Both the position numbers and the translations under genes were made by a program. A stretch of 64,000 nucleotides of DNA from Physella acuta (lineage: Eukaryota > Mollusca > Gastropoda > Physidae). This document shows positions 13,183 to 28,100 of this stretch, one piece after another. The notes below the pieces were generated by a model that did not search any database, had not been told where the DNA came from, and saw nothing but the letters and a program-made list of their open reading frames with translations. How positions within the stretch are numbered: position 1 is the first letter of the stretch; each line of letters begins with the position of its first letter. The DNA is taken from the NCBI RefSeq assembly GCF_028476545.1, contig NW_026731611.1, forward strand, positions 585,001 to 649,000, given 5' to 3'.

Positions 13183-16100
13183 GCCATATTGTGTAGCTTG
13201 ACTTTTCTGGCTACGCCACCCAAGCTTAGCAGTAGAAAACTGGTTTTTAAACGGTTCAGGTGCAACTAGTCAGACTTCCGTCTGTCACTTTGTCCAGGTA
13301 AAGATCAAAGTGCCTGGTGATTACTTGAGCAGCAACGACTTCCAGGTGTTCAAATAAATATTACAAGTGAAAATAATTTTCTCAGCTATTTAAACTTTAA
13401 AAAAAAAACCTTCCACGTGAAAGATTTTATACTGACAAGAGTTAGCTCAGAGTAATCGCCCTTTTATTGCTGCATAGGTGATCCGTTTGTTGGCGTGCGT
13501 AGAAATGTGTACATGAAAGACATGAGGATTTTACCTGGGGTAGCCTATGTTATGTATCTGTACAGCAATTTTAAATCGTTAACTTTATAGATTTGTTAAC
13601 AACCAAAGCCGAGCTGGTCTGTTGTATGTGTTACGAGCGAGCCAGCCATCCCCTGGGTGGCGCCTGGTGTAGCCTGTCAGTAATAAGTCCCACAATGTAC
13701 CAACACGAGCCGGCACTGACAATAAACATTGCGTGTATTGTGTGCCCAAGTTTCTGGCAACCGCTTCAAGATGTGGCCCCCGTGGTAAGGTCTCTGATGT
13801 AATCAGCTATCAAACGGCTTTTTGTTATAGCTAAGGTACGCTGAACTTTCAACTTGTGAACTTTACGTGCGGATCAATGGCTTGTTGAGTTTTTATCTAC
13901 GGGCTAGAATCTACTTCTTGTATTGTACACATTTGCAGGGATACCGTCATGCACATTAGAAAGTAAAATTAGGAAAAACTTTGTGTCGTATGATAAATGA
14001 GGCTTCTGGTAGTATCGAATAATCAGATGTTTATTACAAAATTAATATCGCTGTTAGCTACCTTAATAGGTAAATCGCTTTAATAGCTTTTATTTTGTTA
14101 ACTACAACTAGATCTTGGCTAGATGACTAAACCTTAACAAAACATTTCAACTAGACCTTGACTAGCTGACTAAACCTTAACAAAACCTGTTAACAACAAC
14201 TAGACCTTGACTAGCTGACTAAACCGTAACAAAACCTGTTAACTACAACTAGATCTTGGCTAGATGACTAAACCTTAATTAACAAAACCTGTTAACTAGA
14301 CTTTGCCTAACTGACTAAACCTTAACAAAACCTGTTAACTAGACCTTGCCTAACTGACTAAACCTTAACACGACCTCATGTGGTCCAACCTTGACATGAC
14401 TCCCGTGTAGAACAACACAAACATCACGTTGATAAAAAAACAAACGATGCCACCTAGGGAAGCTCCAACAAATGGCATTTTGATTGCTTCTTTTTCTGCA
14501 GTTTTACTGGGTTTTTTTTTGTTAGATGGGACGCCATAAACACGTGTGGGGGCTTGAACAAGTTTTCAGACATCTATTTTAAGACAACAAAATCAAACTC
14601 AACTAAATTACAGTTGGTGTGTACTTGGTTTACTGTGTATATTTTGCGTGTGTACACTTTTGTTTTAGTACAGGCAGCAACTGTAAGAAACGTTTTCATG
14701 TACATCTGTAGGTTATGAAAGATAGCACATCTTAAATCACTCTTTGATCGTGTTTAGATTGCCCTCATGAAGAGTTGTATCCCCTGTCACTTTTCACGTA
14801 AACCTTTTACCTTACAGACAAATTATTATTTTTTAAACCGTTAGAGTTTATTATAAGAGCTGCACGTGCATTTAATTTATTGCACAAATATTGTTTTTAT
14901 ACTTCCCTCGAACATGTTTCCATGAAATTTAAAACCTAACATGTATTGTGTTCTAATGAGTAGATGTTTGCAACATGCGATGGTTTCGTTTCTCCCGCAC
15001 CCCGCGTTCATCGATGTACCTGTGTATCTTTACGTGTTAGATAGTGCACATACATTGATGATATAACTTTCTTCTAAAAGGTTATTGCTAAAAATAGAAA
15101 TTAGTTTTTAGATAATTTTTCTAAAGCGGGTGAATTAGGATTTATTTTTAGATATTGTTTCATATTTTGGTTTTACAAAACTCTTCACACTTTAATAATG
15201 TTACGAAGCTATTTATATTAGGGTGCTACAATACCGTTTGATATTTCTGTGGTTTTACAATATTGTTCTTATTTCGGTTGTGTCACAATACTGTTATTTC
15301 TGTGGCTATACAGCAGTGTTCGTATTTCTGTGTCTGTACAGCAGTGTTCATATTTCTGTATCTATACGGCAGTGTTCGTATTTCTGTTACTATACAGCAG
15401 TGTTCGTATTTCTGTAGCTATACAGCAGTATTCATATTTCTGTGGCTATACAGCAGTATTCATATTTCTGTATCTATACGGCAGTGTTCGTATTTCTGTA
15501 TCTATACGGCAGTGTTCGTATTTCTGTATCTATTTCGGTTGTGTCACAATACTGTTATTTCTGTGGCTATACAGCAGTGTTCGTATTTCTGTGGCTATAC
15601 GGCAGTGTTCGTATTTCTGTGACTATACGGCAGTGTTCGTATTTCTGTGACTATACGGCAGTGTTCGTATTTCTGTGACTATACGGCAGTGTTCGTATTT
15701 CTGTGACTATACGGCAGTGTTCGTATTTCTGTTACTATACGGCAGTGTTCGTATTTCTGTATCTATACGGCAGTGTTCGTATTTCTGTGACTATACGGCA
15801 GTGTTCGTATTTCTGTGGCTATACAGCAGTATTCATATTTCTGTAGCTATACAGCAGTATTCATATTTCTGTGGCTATACAGCAGTATTCATATTTCTGT
15901 GGCTATACAGCAGTATTCATATTTCTGTAGCTATACAGCAGTATTCATATTTCTGTAGCTATACAGCAGTATTCATATTTCTGTAGCTATACAGCAGTGT
16001 TCATATTTCTGTAGCTATACAGCAGTGTTCGTATTTCTGTGGCTATACAGCAGTGTTCATATTTCTGTAGCTATACAGCAGTGTTCATATTTCTGTAGCT

Positions 16101-19100
16101 ATACAGCAGTGTTCGTATTTCTGTGGCTATACAGCAGTGTTCATATTTCTGTAGCTATACAGCAGTGTTCGTATTTCTGTGGCTATACAGCAGTGTTCAT
16201 ATTTCTGTAGCTATACAGCAGTGTTCGTATTTCTGTGGTGTAATATAAATGTAGATAGGCATCTGTATTAGCTTTAGTATTGCTATTAAAAATTGCCGCA
16301 TTATTTTGTTCTCTAAATTTTCGAGCGCCTGCCCCACCGAATGCCGCCCGTAGGAATACACTGGGTTTACTTATCAAATCGACTTATCAGCTGTATATAG
16401 AAAGTTTCCTCACCTATCGTTGGAGGTTACCTAACAGTAACCTCCGACAGGTAGTAGATTACCTGTTGTACCGCCGACGTCATGCTGTGCGCTAGTGCCG
16501 GTTAGATTCACTGCGGACCGTACAGCTATTCATATGTTGCCGTGTTATCGTGACATCTTGGGCTTGATGTGATCCACCAAGCCACATACAGACGGACAGC
16601 TGTCGAGGATATTCTCAGGTCGCTTGTGCTCTGTTCAAATACAATTTACCCGTCGTAATTATTGCACGATTTGGTAATTTGTACATCCGAACATCCCACA
16701 TTTTTTTCGGTGTTCTCTAATGCAGTTTGTGGAATTTTTACGGCTGATAATGCTGACAGCTGAGAGGCTTGTTTAAAACTGTGTCTGTATTCCTGGCTTG
16801 TACACATCGGATAATCCGGCTGTAAACGGTTATCAGATGACGTGGTGTGTGCTAATTAAACAAATAGTGCTGCGCCCATGGAGATGAGGATACCTGAAAC
16901 AGAACTTTTGTTTTAGCTAACAAGTGTCCAGATTTAGGCCTACACTACCAATTTTCTAGTCAACTATTTTATTTCTTGTAGGTTTAAAGTCCATAGTCTT
17001 TTATTACATCAGTAATTGAGTTTAGCGGTCGTGTTGATTTGTTCCTACCATAGCCTGCTATATTTTTTCTCTGTGTGTATTTAAGCAGACTAAAACTGTG
17101 GGCAATTAAAGCTCCACTCAATCATGTGATATTGATCGTGATATTTTTCTGAATGTATCATTGAATGCGATCCCCCGCAGTTAGGCTGGGCTATTTGTTT
17201 GTCTCCCCTGTTTGCAGATACCCTGATTACGTTATCGGCATGTGACGACATTGCTAGCATTCAAACACGAACTACGTTAGGGTATCTAAGACTATTTTAG
17301 CAGTGAGCCCGTATTGAAAGAATACACAATTCTTTATTTTTAAATATAAAAGACCACATACACCATTTAAAATTGTCAACAAAGTTATGATGGAGTCTTT
17401 TTTTTAAAAATTTTTCCCGTATGATACGTAAATTAGACTGGTAGTCATTAGTGCAGAAAAAGAAATTTAAACGTACACACGTAACCCCCCCCCCATTAAG
17501 TGTTATAGTTGAACCCTAGTTAGGTGTACCATAAAAAGTTATGACAGATGTGCCACACTCATCAACTAACCACCAGAGATCACTCCTAATTGTATTAACT
17601 CTTTACGTCCCGAGGGAGAACAAAACACCAGCCACACTTCCCTCCCTTATTGATTCACGGGTGATAATGCAGCACCGTCCGTCCCGATGTGACTGTCTCT
17701 TTAGGTGCCAATATCTGAACGCGGGAAGTCTTAGTTTTATCCTGACACCAGTCTCTGTGGAATCCTTCGCTACTGTGTGCTAGGAGCTGGCAGCGGATAC
17801 TAGCTTGATAGTCGTTGTTTCGATTCATAGATTTCTAATGTTTGTGTAGAGTTCGGTAATGATAGAAGTGTGAAAGTAATGGGATATTTGTGAACACTGC
17901 TTTGTAGTTTATATAAGTTCACGTGCTTAGGTTAGTGCGGCTGTTATAATTTTATAAATTCACGTGCTTAGGTTAGTGCGGCTGTTATAATTTTATAAAT
18001 TCACGTGCTTAGGTTAGTGCGGCTGTTATAATTTTATAAATTCACGTGCTTAGGTTAGTGCGGCTGTTTTAAATTCACGTGCTTAGGTTAGTATGGCTGT
18101 TATAATTTTATAAATTCACGTGCTTAGGTTAATGCGGCTGTTATAATTTTATAATTTCACGTGCTTAGGTTAGTGCGGCTGATATAGTACTCTCAGAGCA
18201 CTGTCCATATCACAGTTTGAGATAATCTCGTTCATCCACTTGCTTATCAAGTGGTAATGGATTATCCGTGTTAACTCTCAGCTTGTCGTACAGCATTAAT
18301 CAGTAGGTCCGAGAGCTTGTCACTCACTATTATGGCTGACGTGTCGTGCACTATCAAACATGTACACTAACTTTATAACCACCGACACAGTCGTGCGTCT
18401 GTGTGTGTCAGTCATAAACGTGTCGTGCACTGTCAAACATGTACACTAACACGACTGACATAGTCGTGCGTCTGTGTGTGTGTCAGTCATAAAAGTGTCG
18501 TGCACTATCAAACATGTACACTAACTTTATAACCACCGACACAGTCGTGCGTCTGTGTGTGTCAGTCATAAACCTGTCGTGCAGTATGTACACTAACACG
18601 GCTGACATAGTCGAACCACGTAGAGCTGGTTTGATCTCTTTACCGCGTTAGCTTTGTGAATGTTATGGACGAAGGTCAAGTCTGATTTAAACTGTCTGGT
18701 GGTTCTGTAATTGATTTGAGACGAGCATGTACAGCCGTCTTGGTGTAATTGTACTCGGCTCATTAGTCAGTGCACATGTGTGTCACTTGTATTCAAGCAC
18801 TAGGACATCCACCTCTTCTTTTGTTTCGTCTATATTTAGATACCTGGATATAAATAGATATTCTTTCTTAGCCTTATTCACTGCGTGATTGAAGTGTAGA
18901 GGCCAAGTAGCGCACTGTATATTTGCAGCCTGTATTCAATGTAAACAGTGGATATGTGCAGTATACTCTACATAATGTAGGATTTCCTTTGGACGTTTAG
19001 TATTTTACTTCACAGTACATCTACTGGTAGTGTTCTCGTGATTAACTCTACACTGTATAGACGACCTACATTGATGGTATTCATGTCTGGCCTTTTACAT

Positions 19101-22100
19101 ACCTTCACAAAATAGAGTTTTGTCATAGCTAACCATTTATTGGTAGTGTATAGATGTGGAGCTGTATTTTTAGCTATCGATTATCCGACAAGTTAAATCA
19201 GCTGTGTTTAGGACGTGTTGCACCTTGCACATCGACTGGTCGAGAGATTTAGTCACTCGCTGGCGGGATTTCTCGCTGTGGGAAAGCCGGATTAAGGGTT
19301 TAATCTAATCTGTTAATCCTCTGTGGTTGAGGAAATTGGTTTAAACGTCACGATCAATAGCAGGCATTTATAGAATGTTAGGTTGTGTTTTAATATTGCT
19401 ATATTTGTTCTCATAGTTTTAAGACGTGAGATTTTTTATCACTGCATTATGGATTTGTAAAGAGCTATTGTGTTGCATTCTTCTATTGGAGACATAAAGA
19501 AAGTGACAATGGTGAAGGATTTAACTTAAAGTTTCCCATGTACGTCTAGGAGGTACCACTATTTGTGTTGGTCAATTGCTTTGATTCTCTCGTCGTGTTT
19601 TGTGATGGACAAATGTTGACCGAAGACACGGACGTGGAGATGTGCGATGTCACATCGCCATCCACGTCGCCAGGCACCAGCAACCATGTCTTCAGGTTTG
19701 GTGCCTCGGACTTCAAACGGCCGTTTTCTTTCAAGAAGCCTTTCAAGCTTAAGACGACCAAAAGTCTGGAGAAATCTTTAGGGTTCAAAATGTTCAGTTT
19801 CCGCCAGCAACATTCCAATCCCAGGAAGGCTTCGAGTGAACCGCCGGAGAAAGCTCATTATGTTAGTAGTGGCACTGTCTCCTGTGACAGTAGGACTAGC
19901 GGAAGTTCTATGTTTTCTCACAATGGTTCGAGTCCGTGTGGGACCAATACCTGCCCGCAGGACAGTAGGACTAGCGGAAGTTCTATGTTTTCTACCAGTG
20001 GTTCGAGTCCGTCTGGGACCAACACCTGCCCACTGTTTCCACCTACAAATGGTTGTGACAGTGCTGTTAACGACAGTGGAATAGAGCTTAGCTGTTCAGG
20101 GCTTATGCCTTTAAACATAAACGACGCGTCGGTAGGTCATTTTTCCCCAGCACGATTTAATTATTACTGAAAACTAACTACACTTACAATAGGCACTAAC
20201 TTCTGAGATTAAAAGGTTTTAAATTTTCCTTAAGAATTTAAGATTCTTTTAAAAAATTGACAAATTGCTTGAAGGTTAATTCTTGTGTGAGTAATTTTAA
20301 TACTAAACACCCGCTTCAACTAGCCAGTGTCTAAATGTGTAGGTGTCCCCAGCCAACCCCATGTACACATCTGTGTTGACTTAGCTGTTCTAGCCTAGAC
20401 ACGGGCCTGTGTGCACAACGTACGCGTGCTTAATGTCCCAATTACATTGATGATTTCCTCTTACTTGAAGCATCTCAAACATTCCAGTCACTAGGGTTAC
20501 ATAATTCTATAGCATTACATAACTGAGTCCACGTTGGATGTTGACAAACTTATTTTAAAAACCAACATTATTTTTGTCCTATAAGCCCCATTTTTCTTTA
20601 GGTAATTATTTATTTGCAACAGGCTTTTAGTAAAGGCTGATATGTTTACATTTAAATGTCATTACCATGTGGCGACAAGAAAAAAACCAAAAACTTTGTT
20701 TTGGCTCCCCCCCCCCTCCCCCCATATTGTTTAGTGAACTAAATTATTGTCAACAAAAAACACAATTAATTAGTACAGAAGGGATACAAAATGCAACAGT
20801 CACGTTTAATAACACTGCACACATTATTTTGAATTATTAAAAAATGCTATCCAACCCTTTTGCTGCCGTTGCATTCTTTCTTCTATATTAACATCAGCAA
20901 AGGTTGTCAAATATGTAGTGAACCGTTGGCCTATCATAAGGCCTGGCACAATCTTGTAGTTATTTTGTTAACTGCCTCGTGTTTCTAATCCAAGGAACGC
21001 TTGGGGATAATGCCATTGTTTGGATAGTAATCTAGTCCAAGTGCTTACGGGGAGGGTCGTATATTTTTAGCATTATCCCCTACTGGCTAATGAGATAAAG
21101 TTCACTGTCACGTCCCTAGTATTCGTGTCGCTTGCCGCAGGTCACCAGGGCATGCAGTATCTGAACATGATATTGAACAAGGGAGGGGACTACATACAGT
21201 ATTAAAGGAATTCTCGTGATATATTGTGTGTATCAGATACACCTTGACCAAGTGAAGCTAGTAGTAGCCAACACATAGGTAGTTTACATGAGATTCAGGT
21301 TTTAAAAAAGTATTTCATGATCTCAAAATTCTACCAATCACATGTTTGATGATGTTTTTTTTGTGTGTGTACAGGTGATTGACTGGCTGTCACAAGATGG
21401 CGACTCCATCCTCCAGCGGCACGCCGTCACAGCAGATAACCTCAGGGCAGTCCGCCATCAACAGAAGGAGTTTGAGAAGTTCTACTACTCGTCTATGGTG
21501 AGTTCTCTTGTACACATGCATCTGGTACTAAAACAGTGGGCTAGTACACCCGAGCACACAGTATGACGATACACAAACACCTTTCCTGCAAAATTCGTGT
21601 CTAGTGGTCGCTAACACTTTGTCCATGTCTAGGTTTATTATGACCTTATGTTACATGGAGTTGACCCCTGAACTTTCCTCTGTCTATCCTACCCAGTTTT
21701 GTAGTTAATTAGATATTGTTCTACAACCATGTTGTCTTGCCCCCATTCCACTCACTGCTTAAGTTGGACTGAACATCGTGGCTACATTTATTCTATATAG
21801 AGTTAACCTAAGTTAACCTACTGATTAAAAGTGAAAAAGAATCTCATTGCGAATGTATTCACGCATCCTTATCGCCTTCCCCCCTCCCCCATAATCTAAT
21901 TTTCCTCGACTGTAGCAACGATACAAATAGCTTGAATGCCCTCCTTAGATATTAGGGTCTGAGTGAAGCAGACAGACAGGGCAGAAGTTATTGAGGGAAG
22001 TCATGCGTGAAATCTCTTATTAGTTCGGGCTGCCTCTCCTGGTTAATTGAAGTTGGTGTGTAGGTGGTTAATGGTCACACATCTAAAGTACATGGTTAAT

Positions 22101-25100
22101 TGAAGTTGGTGTGTAGGTGGTTGATGGTCGCACATCTAAAGTACATGGTTAATTCAAGTTGGTGTGTAGGTGGTTAGTGGTCGCACATCTAAAGTACATG
22201 GTTAATTGAAGTTGGTGTGTAGGTGGTTAGTGGTCGCACATCTAAAGTACATGGTTAATTGAAGTTGGTGTGTAGGTGGTTAATGGTCACACATCTAAAG
22301 TACATGGTTAATTGAAGTTGGTGTGTAGGTGGTTAATGGTCACACATCTAAAGTACATGCCAGATAAACTTGTGGTGAACATGCCCTTTATAATCTTCAC
22401 TGGGGATGTTACATTTTACACAAGTTATAAATAATCGGTGGTAACTGCAATGCCTGTGCACTTCGTCATGGGCATAAATCAATTACCAATTAATACTCAC
22501 TGTGTCATAATTACTGACACATCATTTCCTGATCGACTCAATCTAGCACATTTCCTAGCTATTACCTGCAGATAATTATCGTCCTAACTCATTTCAGCTC
22601 GTGTGAGCCTCCAGCCCAATTTTATTAGGGCTCACGGTGATTATTGTTAGACAAGATTTTTTAAATTAGTTCTGTTTGGCTGAACCATTATTTCATATGC
22701 TATCATATTGTACATGTGAACATGTGATAAAGATTTGAAAGTAATGCTCATGGTGTTTTGTAAGAACGTTGATTGTTTACATTTGAAGGTTTCCCGTGTA
22801 AAGATTGTTTAGATTTGAAGATGTCCCGTCCAACAATTGTTTAGATTTGAAGATGTGGCGTCCAACAATTGTTTAGATTTGAAGATGTCGCTTCCAACAA
22901 TTGTTTAGATTTGAACATGTCCCGTCCAACAATTGTTTAGATTTTAAGACGTCCCGTCCAACAATTGTTTAGATTTGAACATGTCCCGTCCAACAATTGT
23001 TTAGATTTGAAGATGTCGCGTCCAACGATTGTTTAGATTTGAAGATGTCCCTTCCAACAATTGTTTTAAAGATGTCCCGTCCAACGATTGTTTAGAATAT
23101 TGTTTAGATTTGAAGATGTCCCCTCCAACGATTGTTTAGATTTGAACATGTCCCCTCCAACGCTCTCCCATCCCTGGCAGTGTTCTCGCCTGTCAGACTG
23201 GACCTTCTGACACTGAGTGGTCAGTTCTCTAATAAAGCTGGCATCTAATTATCTCTCGACCCTCCAGACTCCGGGGAGATCCGCTTCCGGCGTGTGTGAA
23301 AAAAGTGGGGGGTGGGGAGGGATAAAAACGAGAAACCTGTACAATAAAAATACAACGATGTGTCCCTACTGGTTGGTTTCCCATTGAGTTGACATTTTAT
23401 CTTGAAGGTTTGACTTACACTCGATGGTTGGATAGCGCGACAATACTAATAGTTTATACAGCATGCATTTAAAAATACATAAATTTTTGTAACTTCTAAA
23501 AATATTGAAACAAATGGGTTCTATAGAAGTGGGTGAGATTTCCATCCAAGACTGGCAACAGACAGAAGAATCAATTTAAATATAAAAGCTTGTAATAAGT
23601 TTGTAAATCACTTTCATTCTGTAGGCTTGTGGATAAACAGTCCTTAAAATTGTAAATTACAGGATATGCGTCTAGCTCATAGTATGGTCTTAGACATAAT
23701 TATATAAAAATATAAACACTTTCGAAAAATAACTAAGACATACATTATTTCTGGTTCAAAATATTCTACTAATTAATGGCCAACAAAAAAAGATTTTAAT
23801 TGTGGGACTTGTAAAGGGAGGCTACTGCGTAAATTACAAACCGAGTGCAGTTGCCCCGCTTGAGTTAGCCTACGCTAACTTTTCCTTGCCTACACGCTTG
23901 CATCAAGCTAGAATTCTAGTAGCGTTTGCATTTTTGGTTAACGGGAGGGGTGACTTTCTTCTCTTTTAATTTTATTTTTGATGCTACTCTTTTCCCGCGC
24001 AGTAAATAAAATAAAGGATATATTTCACACACGTTTGACATTAAAAAAAATAATTAGCGACTACTAATGAAATTACACACATCTATTAAGATTTAATGAC
24101 GGTTTATTGATTGGTATCTGCACTTATTGTGGTGTTCCTAACTCAGTGATGTGATAAAGTTCGTTAGTCAATTGAACGTTTTAAACCAACCGATACAATC
24201 ACCAAAAAAAGTCCAGTTGGGCGGTGTAGGCCAACACGAGCAGGCTGGGAAGATGACACGCGAGATCTCTTATTGATTTCTGGATGCCATTGGGAGCCGG
24301 CCCTCCTTGCTACTGTTTATAGAAGTGTGGCACGGACTGGTTTAACACTGATTCACTGTGCTGCTTGACCTGTTCTATACTGGACACGCGCCTGTTTATA
24401 CACACGTTATGTTGATACACACGTTATGTTGATACACACGTTATGTTGATACACACGTATGCTGACAGACCAGCTGTGTTCATACACATGTATCCAGCTT
24501 TTTGTCTACACACTGTAGGATTCCTATGATGGCTGCAAACGGACGAGGTATGTCTACCAATGTCCGTCTTTAAATTTGATAATATAGAACACTAATGAAG
24601 CTTTGTTGAAATTAGTTTAACTGCATGCTATTTAAGCGAACTGGGCTAGAAGTCATGTTTTATGTACATGTGTAAAAATCCTTGTTAACTAAGAGTGTAA
24701 GTTATCTCAGCTTTAAAGTTACGGTTATGTCCAGTACAATGACGTGCAACTGTTGCGTGAAGAAGATGTACAGCTGATGTAAACACATGTGTATTGTCTG
24801 ACGGGATAGCATGTGTTAACTCTTTCGATGAGTATTGATTCAGTGGGAGGGGGGGCTACGTCAATACACACGTCTAATGGCTAAATCCCCGTTAATGACC
24901 TGCTAAAACAGTGACGTCTTGTGTGCTCTAGTTGTGTCTCTCCTAGGTACGTGATACAGTGCATTCAAACATTTTCTGTGATCGTATACTCGTGACGTAA
25001 GTTGTAGGGGGACTAACACCCTGTTACCTATTTCAACACTTAACGCCACTAGCTCATCATTTTAACTCTTACTTAGTTTGCTTTCTTTAGATATTGTAAT

Positions 25101-28100
25101 TATCCGTGTTTTAAAACGGCTGTAATGTTACCGTACTTTTTTACCTTATATTAATCATGAGTACATAGTTACTTAAATGCAGCTTTTCTAATTAGTTAAG
25201 TTTTCACACTCGGTGCTCATGACGTCATATACCTTACTTAAATATTTGATTATCATAGATTCAGTACAAAGCTCGTGCAACTAGTCAATCATAAATACTA
25301 AAATGGTCCATATAGGCCTACACTTAAGTTCAAAGCGTATTTACACATTATTTTATTTTCAAGGGAGAGCGAAAATAATTTTTTTAAAGAATATTGCTAA
25401 GGGTGTATAACCTGACGAAAATAATTTTTTTTTAAAAATATTGCTTATGGTGCATAACCTGACAAAAACCATCTTTTAAGAATATTGCTTATGGTGCATA
25501 ACCTGACGGACATAAGAAGTGTCACGTGTCATTGTTTACTGCGTGACACCTCTCTGATACTCCGAGGTTATTGAAAAAGTGATATAATTCTCTAAGCTTA
25601 GTGAGATCTATAACTTTTCTTTACATTAAGTTATCCAAAGTATTGATATGGCTATAAAGCCTACTGTCACGTCATTAATGTTTTAGTATCGATATGACAC
25701 CTAGACACGGATGCGTGTATGGGTTGGTACAGATGGTAGTGTAAAGATGGCGTTGTTTGTATCTCTTGTTCCCCTATCATGATCATTTTTCCTTTTCGTT
25801 CCTTGAGGAAAAATGGGGCCTCTGTGAAAGCTTTCCACTCCCCACGGTCTCCTACCACTCACTTCCTCTATCAGTTTAGTCTAATAACAGATTAGAACGT
25901 CACACTTTCCGATGACCTGGTTATTTGGAAATACAATGCTCATCTCGTTCTCTAAAACGTGAATGACCACCGAGGTAAAAAGATGTTTCCGGTTTTCTGC
26001 TTGTACAAAAACTCTGTGGTTGTATGTGTTCAACTGACGTAGTTAGACAACAGTCCGTGTTGTTACACGGGTCTGATGTTTACACCAGCACACAGCACTA
26101 GCGTGTAAACATGAGCTCTAGTCAAACCTCACACGCTACTGGTGTGTACTTGCCCACACCACCAGCCTACTACAATTTTAACCGTGTTTTTAACCCTTTA
26201 TCACATACAACTAAGTTACAAAAAAAAAAAAAAAATACAAGTCTACCAAAGTTAAGTTACATCAAGACCAGCTATTTCATCACTCGCCCTATGGATTAAT
26301 TGATCACCTGCATGATATGGTGTAGTTAGCTAATTCTTGTGTTGTAAGGCTAGAGTTGTGTTTATTGTGCTTGAACCATATGACCGCACGAGACGAATGG
26401 AGCCAGTGAAGAAAGTGTCCAGCCTTTGTTGCTGGAGTCCTATAGTTGCAAGCTTCAAGACACGACGTCAATCAACGGACCCATTTTCTGACGTCAGACT
26501 ACAGCTTTTTCCACCGCACAGAACACCCTCCGACGGGGACCTGTACTACACGACCGTGGACCACCCCGACGTATCCTACACCGACGCCAGCACCGGTTTG
26601 TTGTCTGCAGAGAAAAAATGCTGGCATTCAGATGGCGATCTGATGAAATCAGACACGTCGGCCCTGCCTCCCGTGTCACCAGACTTGGCCTACACTAACC
26701 TGAAGCTCTTACAGCTTTATGTAAGGATTTACCTGTTGTTCTGTGATTGATTACATTTGACATCAGCCGCGAGGGACTGCACACGAATCCCCACCGAATG
26801 ATTATAAAATATATCTTATCTAGTTGGTTGTAGATGTGTTTTAGCTCTGAGCTATAGAACTGTTTCAGCATTTTGCTTGAGCATGTAGCACATGAACACA
26901 CGACACACAAATTGTCAACTTACAGGCTACACTTTCATTCGTTCTTATAAGTTATATTGTACAACACTGTTATATGACGGACTAACGTACATGTATGTAA
27001 TAAATTGTTTTAGGCTACGTACACGTAATAAACATGTTTAGTAAATTGCAGTATTCGAGGGAGCGGGCGGGAGGAGAGGGGGGGGGGGGGGGTACAGTAT
27101 GTCCCAAATCTAGTATTAAAATTCCAATTTTTAAATTTAACCCTGACCACGAAACCCCTACAACCGTTTTATTACATGTGAACACATTGAATCCCGAAGA
27201 TATGGACCCTGATCTCAGTCTTTACGAAACCAAATTATTCCATGTACTTGCAGGTGTTGTATTTAAAAAGGTATCAGCTATTTATATTTACCGTAGGTCA
27301 TTCCCATTTTGGTCACATCTTAGTGCTTTTGTCTTTTTAAGGTCGTTATTATCAATGTATCGCGCTGTCTGTGTCAATATCTCTATGATATTACATCGGC
27401 AGTGGTCATGTAAAGGCCTTGTTGGACAGTGTAATGGACCACACTTATGTAAGAATCAGTGTTTGAACGAATAGTTCTCCCACCGTTCACTTGTCTTACA
27501 CAGCATTAGTTCTGTAAGAATACCTGGTCCGCTCATTACATCAGTTCTGTAAGAATACCTGGTCCGCTCATTACATCAGTTCTGTAAGAATACCTGGTCC
27601 GCTCATTACATAAGTTCTGTAAGAATACATGGTCCGCTCATTACATCAGTTCTGTAAGAATACCTGGTCCGCTCATTACATCAGTTCTGTAAGAATACAC
27701 GGTCCGCTCATTACATCAGTTCTGTAAGAATACATGGTCCGCTTATTACATCATTTCTGTAAGAAAACCTGGTCCGCTCATTACATTAGTTCTGTAAGAA
27801 TACCTGGTCCGCTCATTACATCAGTGCTGTAAGAATACCTGGTCCGCTCATTACATCAGTTCTGGAAGAATACCTGGTCCGCTCATTACATCAGTTCTGG
27901 AAGAATACCTGGTCCGCTCATTACATCAGTTCTGTAAGAATACCTGGTCCGCTCATTACATCAGTTCTGTAAGAATACCTGGTCCGCTCGTTATATCGTC
28001 CGCTTTTTATTGCTTCCATAGAATACTACACTAACATTTTTGTAACACTAACTAAAGAAACAACAGCAGAAAATGTAATATCAACACAGTTTGTGTATGA

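Larger units (their letters stand above)
23164..26396 (+). other. GEF intron between two arrays and exon B
   Basis: Mostly unique AT-rich sequence with a 17-bp repeat (24393-24460) and a 3-copy repeat (25368-25511). No exon supported. A promoter for exon B, if real, would lie in its last kilobase. Confidence 0.45.

Noticed and set aside
13626-13784. Fourth alternative first exon (53 codons, phase-0 donor GTG|gtaagg)
   Set aside because: Phase fits, but the peptide is rich in Cys, Trp and Met with no coding character, and the frame is short; kept as unproven.
15223-16210. Several forward frames of 60-133 codons with YSSVRISV-type repeats
   Set aside because: By-products of the 28-bp array; all three frames are open at once, which is not how a gene looks.
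24526-24547. Short ATG exon (MMAANGR) before gtatgt
   Set aside because: It ends in phase 1, which does not fit the next phase-0 acceptor.
27034-27474. 146-codon plus-strand frame
   Set aside because: It crosses a poly-G run, has no matching splice signals and no recognisable family.
27502-27998. CRISPR-like regular 35-bp repeats
   Set aside because: Units are directly tandem with no spacers, and the setting is an animal intron.
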